NCBI GenBank assembly: GCA_022708055.1
Contig: JAKIZK010000013.1
Span: forward strand, 296-38,596
DNA length: 38,301 nucleotides
Direction: 5' to 3'
From: Bacteroidota bacterium
GTDB lineage: Bacteria > Bacteroidota > Bacteroidia > Chitinophagales > Chitinophagaceae
A model generated the notes under the pieces. The model had not been told where the DNA came from, did no database searches, and saw nothing but the letters and a program-made list of their open reading frames with translations. A program made the position numbers and the translations under genes. Of the stretch, positions 34,610-38,301 are shown piece after piece (the stretch's first letter is position 1; each line of letters begins with the position of its first letter).

Positions 34610-35674
34610 ATGAAAAGTTTTTTTGGAGTTTATTCGGCCCCGGGTGCTATGGGTGTAGATTGTACCGTTCTTTTATTTGACAAAAAAATAAGCATTGGAT
34701 TTCAAAATGCAAATGGTGCCAATCAGGTAATTGAATGGCAAACGAAAGAACTGAATACGCATTTTGATTTTGCAAGCCAGACCACTCGTATGCGACATGC
34801 CTCATTGCCCGGCGAATTGGTTATCGATGGCAATGGCGCTTATCAGTATTTGCAATCATTAAAAGCAGAACAACAAAAACCCTGGCATCAAAAAAGCAGG
34901 GGAAAGGAGTGGATCAGAAATATTTTACTCACCATAGCATTGCTGGGTGTTCTGTATTTGTTGTATATGCTCATAGTGCCTTGGTTGTCAGAAAAACTGG
35001 CTTCAAAAGTTTCGGTGAAAACGGAGCAACAGTTGGGCGATGCAGTTTATGATGCACTCGCTGTAAATGAAAAGGAAGATACGGCAGCATCAGCGGTACT
35101 TAATGATTTTTTTAAGTCCATGCAGATAAGCCCTCCTTATCAAATTCGTATTGCTGTGGTGGACGAGCCTGTAGTAAATGCCTTTGCACTGCCCGGCGGC
35201 CGAATAGTGGTGTACAAAGCTCTCTTAAACAAACTGGAAACCTATCCCGAACTGGCAGCCTTACTCAGTCATGAGTTTACACATATTCAAAATAAACATG
35301 CTACCAAATCCATTTTTAGAAGCATGGGTTCCAAAATATTTATCAGTTTGCTTTTTGGTAAAATGGGATCGGTGGCCGGTGTTTTGGCGCATCATGCCGA
35401 CAATTTAAAGAACTTGAAATATTCCCGCAGTCTTGAGAAAGAAGCAGATATGGATGGCCTTTCAATATTGGTAAAAAGAAAAATTGATCCTGCCGGATTC
35501 CGTCATTTATTTGAGCATTTAAAAGAATCAGGTGGTAGTTCCTTGCCCGAAGTATTGGCAAGCCATCCGGATACTGACAACAGAATAAAATACATCCAAG
35601 AGGCCTCACAACAGGCAACGGTGGAGGAGCATACGTTATTAAAAACTATTTTTGAAAAATTAAAAAAACAATAA
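34610..35674 (+). CDS. M48-family zinc metallopeptidase, membrane-anchored
   Basis: This is a metallopeptidase of 354 aa with a ~100-residue N-terminal domain of unknown fold, a transmembrane helix at about 104-126 (ILLTIALLGVLYLLYMLIVPWL), and an M48 catalytic domain. The zinc site is H221-E-F-T-H225, with the third ligand E278 in SLEKEADMDGL. The preceding NAFALPGGRIVVYKALL segment is the standard M48 strand. The C-terminal HLFEHLKESGG and ASHPDTDNRIKYI also match the Oma1/BepA-like subgroup. It probably acts at the inner membrane in protein quality control; no substrate is known. It begins a four-gene same-strand cluster, 3 bp ahead of the YbjQ gene. Confidence 0.92.
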   Translation: MKSFFGVYSAPGAMGVDCTVLLFDKKISIGFQNANGANQVIEWQTKELNTHFDFASQTTRMRHASLPGELVIDGNGAYQYLQSLKAEQQKPWHQKSRGKEWIRNILLTIALLGVLYLLYMLIVPWLSEKLASKVSVKTEQQLGDAVYDALAVNEKEDTAASAVLNDFFKSMQISPPYQIRIAVVDEPVVNAFALPGGRIVVYKALLNKLETYPELAALLSHEFTHIQNKHATKSIFRSMGSKIFISLLFGKMGSVAGVLAHHADNLKNLKYSRSLEKEADMDGLSILVKRKIDPAGFRHLFEHLKESGGSSLPEVLASHPDTDNRIKYIQEASQQATVEEHTLLKTIFEKLKKQ

Positions 35675-35677
35675 ATC

Positions 35678-35995
35678 ATGTTAATTACAACCACCAGTTC
35701 GGTAGATGGCCGCCCGGTACAAGAGTATCTGGGTGTTATTAATGCACAAAGCATCATTGGCGCCAATCTTTTTAAAGACATTTTTGCAGGACTTCGCGAT
35801 GTGTTTGGCGGCAGAAGTAAAACCTATGAAAAAGTATTGGAGCAGGCAAAAGAAGATGCGCTGCGTGAGCTATCTGAAAAAGCGCAGGCACTGGGTGCCA
35901 ATGGTATCGTAGGTGTCGATCTCGACTTTGAAACCATAGGCAGTGGCGGCAGTATGTTGATGGTAATAGCAACAGGTACTGCAGTAAGACTTTAA
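35678..35995 (+). CDS. YbjQ-family (UPF0145) protein
   Basis: This small cytosolic protein of 105 aa matches the YbjQ/UPF0145 family from end to end: LITTTSSVDGRPVQEYLGVI, then IIGANLFKDIFAGLRDVFGGRS, AKEDALRELSEKAQALGANGIVGVDLDFE and the final MVIATGTAVRL. The family is sometimes described as putative heavy-metal-binding, and structures show a pentameric barrel, but the biochemical function is unknown. It starts 3 bp after the M48 peptidase stop, strongly implying co-translation and a shared role. Confidence 0.93.
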   Translation: MLITTTSSVDGRPVQEYLGVINAQSIIGANLFKDIFAGLRDVFGGRSKTYEKVLEQAKEDALRELSEKAQALGANGIVGVDLDFETIGSGGSMLMVIATGTAVRL

Positions 35996-36013
35996 AACAA
36001 TCAATTAATCTTT

Positions 36014-36556
36014 ATGAAAACGAAATTCGGATTGACTTTGCTTTCAATATTGCTCAGCGTAATGATGCAGGCACAAACACCTTCGGCAACAACGGTAATG
36101 AACGAAGCTTATGCAAAAGCAAAAAAAGAAAAGAAAAATGTGTTTCTGATGTTTCATGCTTCCTGGTGCGGCTGGTGTCATCGTATGGATACCAGTATGA
36201 ATGATGCAAGCTGCAAAAAATTCTTTGATGACAATTATGTAATTACGCATCTTACCGTGGACGAGTCGCCCGATAAAAAGGACCTTGAAAATGAAGGGGC
36301 AGATGAAATGCGGAATAAATACGGCGGTAAAGATCAGGGTATTCCATACTGGCTGGTTTTTGATGCTGAAGGAAAATTATTGGCTGATTCTCGAATGAAG
36401 CAAGTGGGCACACAAACACTTTCGGGAGATAATACCGGATGCCCTGCTGCTGAAAATGAAGTATTGTATTTTCTTTCTGTACTCAGAAAAACTTCTAATA
36501 TGACAAGGGAGCAACTGGAGGTTGTAAAAACCCGTTTTAGAAAAAATGCAATGTAG
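36014..36556 (+). CDS. Secreted thioredoxin-like protein
   Basis: This periplasmic thioredoxin-fold protein is 180 aa, with a signal peptide (1-20, ...SVMMQA|Q) and the redox motif C52-G-W-C55 in HASWCGWCHRMD. The context VFLMFHASWCGWC and the later GIPYWLVFDAEGKLL (cis-Pro strand) are typical of the thioredoxin_7/DUF255-like group. It probably reduces or protects thiols in the envelope. It is third in the cluster, 18 bp after the YbjQ gene. Confidence 0.9.
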   Translation: MKTKFGLTLLSILLSVMMQAQTPSATTVMNEAYAKAKKEKKNVFLMFHASWCGWCHRMDTSMNDASCKKFFDDNYVITHLTVDESPDKKDLENEGADEMRNKYGGKDQGIPYWLVFDAEGKLLADSRMKQVGTQTLSGDNTGCPAAENEVLYFLSVLRKTSNMTREQLEVVKTRFRKNAM

Positions 36557-36614
36557 CGCCACGTGTGCAACGAATCCGCACCCAAAACAATCTTTCTTGC
36601 ACAATTATATTATT

Positions 36615-37124
36615 ATGGTCAGAATATTATTGTTATGGATGCTGGCGCCATTCAGCCTGCTGGCTCAGGATACTGCGGTTGTCCATTGTAAACTTCATAG
36701 CGAAACGGATCCTTTTACAAAAGAAATAAAACTATCAACCGGCTTTTTAAGTTTATCAGGTGGGGCGGTAACGATAGATGCTACAACACCCGAAGTGGAT
36801 TTATTATTTGCATTAACGGGCAGAGAGGTTTGTTTTGACAATAATTCAACCGCCTTTATTTTTTTTGAAGGAACTAAAACAAAATTGACCATTCGCAATG
36901 GTGGCACAATGAACTGTGAAGGGTTATTTCATTTTATTTTTAAAAACACAGCAGCCACGCAAACCAATTTAAATAAGCTTGCCACACAAAAAATAAATCG
37001 AATTGTATTTACCACAACCGGCAAAGCCGAATTAACAATCATTGTGAAGCCAGAAATGCAGGATCCATTAATGCAACATATACAATGCTTGGTTGATGAA
37101 GCAAAAAAGCTGATTAAGCAATAA
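36615..37124 (+). CDS. Secreted protein of unknown function
   Basis: No family is recognised. From the ATG at 36615 the protein is 169 aa with a signal peptide (MVRILLLWMLAPFSLLA|Q). The frame opens at 36546, overlapping the thioredoxin gene, but that start has no signal peptide. The mature part is beta-rich with two short repeats of alternating strands (LSTGFLSLSGGAVTIDATTPEVDLLF, then TKTKLTIRNGGTMNCEGLFHFIF). It has three Cys, at about 26, 73 and 101, and a C-terminal helix ending EAKKLIKQ. It follows the thioredoxin gene by 58 bp, so the two may be co-transcribed and the Cys pair could be a substrate of it; that is inference. Confidence 0.6.
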   Translation: MVRILLLWMLAPFSLLAQDTAVVHCKLHSETDPFTKEIKLSTGFLSLSGGAVTIDATTPEVDLLFALTGREVCFDNNSTAFIFFEGTKTKLTIRNGGTMNCEGLFHFIFKNTAATQTNLNKLATQKINRIVFTTTGKAELTIIVKPEMQDPLMQHIQCLVDEAKKLIKQ

Positions 37125-37140
37125 GAAATTTTAATCCCGC

Positions 37141-37512
37141 AGCCCCATCGGTACGGCAGTTTGGTAGCCCTGTAGGGGCGTCATTATGGTGGCCCCATCG
37201 GGGCGGCATTTTGGTAAAAGGAATTCATGGCAAAGAACACCCAGCCCCATCGGGGCGGCATTCTGGTAGCAGAAATTAAATGTATCAAGCACCCAGCCCC
37301 GTAGGGTCGACATTCTGGTAGCAAAAATTCAATGTATCAAGCACCCAGCCCCGTAGGGTCGACAGTTTGGTAGCCCCCATCGGTGCGCCATTTTGGTAGA
37401 AGGAAAATGATTCAATAATTCCCCAGCCCCATGAGGGCGCCATTTTGGTAGAAGGAAAATGATCCAAAAATCCCACAGCCCCGAAGGAGCGACATTATGT
37501 TTGCATTATGGC
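37141..37512 (+). repeat. Degenerate palindromic REP-like array, nine copies (left of transposase)
   Basis: Nine diverged copies begin at about 37141, 37168, 37192, 37243, 37295, 37347, 37372, 37425 and 37477. Each has a GC-rich palindrome (AGCCCC-nnn-GGGGC or decayed forms), then G-n-CATTTTGGTAG. Complete units are spaced 52-53 bp, while closely paired copies are 24-27 bp apart. GTAG abuts the next palindrome at 37164-37167 and 37370-37373. Copy six (37347) reads GACAGTTTGGTA after the palindrome, the same 12-mer found on the reverse strand of the right array. This fills almost all of the 460-bp gap between genes; the remaining 37513-37585 holds only AT-rich leader sequence for the transposase. 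Apparent ORFs here are repeat translations and not genes. Confidence 0.88.
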
Positions 37513-37585
37513 ATTCAAAATAAAAGGATGATAATAATGCAAAAAATTTTTAGATTTAATAAACTTTCTTAAACAAAATTTTTTT

Positions 37586-38047
37586 ATGGCCAATACATAT
37601 TCACAAATATCTATACATGCAGTATTCGCAGTTAAAGGAAGAGAAAACCTAATAACCTCCAAATGGAGAGATCAATTACATCAATATATAGCAGGTATTG
37701 TCAATTCAATTGGCGCCAAGTCGTTATCCGTTGGAGGCTGGAAAGACCATGTACATGTTTTTTTTGGTATGCCTGTAGTGGTAAGTATTTCCGATATGGT
37801 TGGGAAAATTAAAGCAAATAGTAGCAGATGGATAAATGAACAAAGATTTGTTCAGGGAACATTTCAATGGCAATCAGGGTTTGGTGCATTTTCACATTCT
37901 CGGGATGAAAGAGATAGAATTATCAAATATATTATGGGGCAGGAGGAGCACCACAAAATAAATACCTTCAAAGAAGAATATTTGAAATGGTTGACAGATT
38001 TTGAGATCGAATACGATAATAAATATTTGTTTGAATTTTATGATTAA
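37586..38047 (+). CDS. IS200/REP-associated Y1 (HUH) transposase
   Basis: This single-domain HUH nuclease has 153 aa, the size of IS200/IS605 TnpA. The H-x-H metal site is H55-V-H57 in GWKDHVHVFFGMP, and the nucleophile is Y115 in IIKYIMGQEEHH. The family blocks SISDMVGKIKANSSRW, FQWQSGFGAFSHS and the closing TFKEEYLKWL are all present. Such enzymes cut and rejoin single-stranded DNA at small hairpins; RAYT members recognise REP palindromes. All key residues are present and the frame is intact. The position between inverted palindromic arrays argues for a REP-associated role over simple IS transposition. No TnpB is adjacent. Confidence 0.92.
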   Translation: MANTYSQISIHAVFAVKGRENLITSKWRDQLHQYIAGIVNSIGAKSLSVGGWKDHVHVFFGMPVVVSISDMVGKIKANSSRWINEQRFVQGTFQWQSGFGAFSHSRDERDRIIKYIMGQEEHHKINTFKEEYLKWLTDFEIEYDNKYLFEFYD

Positions 38048-38081
38048 ACAAATGGTAAATGAAGACGAACATTTGTGGAAG

Positions 38082-38301
38082 CCAAACTGTCGCCCCGCTG
38101 GGGCTGAAAACGTCTTTTGTGTGCGTCTATAAATTTACCAAACTGTCGCCCCGCTGGGGCTGAAAATATCTTTTGTGTGCTTCTATAAATTTACCAAACT
38201 GTCGCCCCGCTGGGGCTGAAAATATCTTTTGTGTGCTTCTATAAATTTACCAAACTGTCGCCCCACTGGGGCTGAAAATATCTTTTGTGTGCTTCTATAA
38301 A
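38082..38301 (-). repeat. 56-bp tandem array with central GCCCC/GGGGC palindrome, running off the window
   Basis: Four units start at 38082, 38138, 38194 and 38250, a period of exactly 56 bp; the last is cut by the window end. On the + strand each reads CCAAACTGTCGCCCCGCTGG then GGCTGAAAA and an AT-rich tail. Unit 1 differs at a few bases (ACGTC, GCGTC) and unit 4 has GCCCCACTGGGGC. The palindrome has 5-bp arms with a 3-nt loop. On the minus strand the unit matches the left array core. Near-identity between units implies recent expansion or gene conversion, in contrast with the decayed left array. Confidence 0.9.

Larger units (their letters stand above)
37141..38301 (+). mobile_element. REP/RAYT-type element: IS200-like transposase flanked by inverted palindromic arrays
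   Basis: The element consists of a degenerate array in + orientation (37141-37512), the Y1 transposase gene (37586-38047) and a 56-bp tandem array whose palindrome-plus-tail unit is in - orientation (38082 to beyond the window). The shared AGCCCCnnnGGGGCGACAGTTTGGTA core in inverse orientations makes the two arrays one repeat family. The right boundary is not in the window, and no target-site duplication is expected for this class. Confidence 0.75.

Noticed and set aside
37131..37476. Two minus-strand ORFs (60 and 63 aa) with LRGWVLDT-like repeats
   Set aside because: They are translations of the degenerate palindromic repeats, with no ribosome-binding or coding signal.
38082..38301. Possible CRISPR array (regular GC-palindrome repeats)
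   Set aside because: The sequence between palindromes is the same in each unit, so there are no variable spacers, and no cas genes are near. It is a 56-bp tandem repeat.

Overview
The window looks like a chromosomal segment from a low-GC Bacteroidota, most likely a member of the Chitinophagaceae or a close relative (inferred). The evidence is a SusC/SusD pair, a second TonB-dependent receptor, many short secreted proteins ending their signal peptides in 'AQ', few Shine-Dalgarno sequences, and Bacteroidota-type -7 boxes (TAnnTTTG) upstream of several genes. Most genes are ordinary core or housekeeping genes; no prophage or large genomic island is visible.

Layout. 1-2286 (-): glycine decarboxylase gcvP, cut by the window edge at its C-terminus, followed by a di-iron fatty acid hydroxylase/sterol desaturase (2379-3287, -). 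3420-4980 (+): a YkgJ-type cysteine-cluster protein, then a RES/Xre toxin-antitoxin pair. 5020-8468 (-): a run of folK, deoxynucleoside kinase, an MFS exporter and a metallo-beta-lactamase-fold hydrolase. 8539-10175 (+): an ABC-2 permease and an SRPBCC protein. 10374-14819 (+): a SusC/SusD pair with no polysaccharide-degrading enzyme beside it, closed by a clear terminator. 14924-15757 (+): a secreted protein with a calcium-loop-like motif, overlapping convergent queG. 16774-20697 (+): two tandem DUF3857/transglutaminase-like secreted proteins, of which the first lacks the catalytic residues. 20700-21047 (-): a small two-helix channel-like protein. 21137-22801 (+): a sodium:solute symporter.

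22855-24822 (-) holds a DUF6263-like protein and a serine hydrolase interrupted by an in-frame TAA. 24934-27558 (+) is clpB. 27695-30655 (-) is a TonB-dependent receptor with a small secreted partner, divergent from a cupin. Then come a lytic transglycosylase, a small secreted protein, pdxJ with a DUF2452 protein upstream, and a four-gene (+) cluster of M48 protease, YbjQ, thioredoxin-like protein and a secreted protein (34610-37124).

The last 1.2 kb is the most structured part. An IS200-type Y1 transposase gene (37586-38047) is flanked by two arrays of GC-rich palindromes that belong to the same repeat family but lie in opposite orientations. The left array is degenerate with a period of about 52 bp. 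The right array is nearly perfect with a period of 56 bp and runs off the window. This is the architecture of a REP/RAYT element and is the best candidate here for an under-described system. Other points worth attention are the pseudo-transglutaminase pair, promoters placed so close to start codons that they imply leaderless mRNAs, the nonsense-interrupted serine hydrolase, and the channel-like protein with a non-canonical filter.
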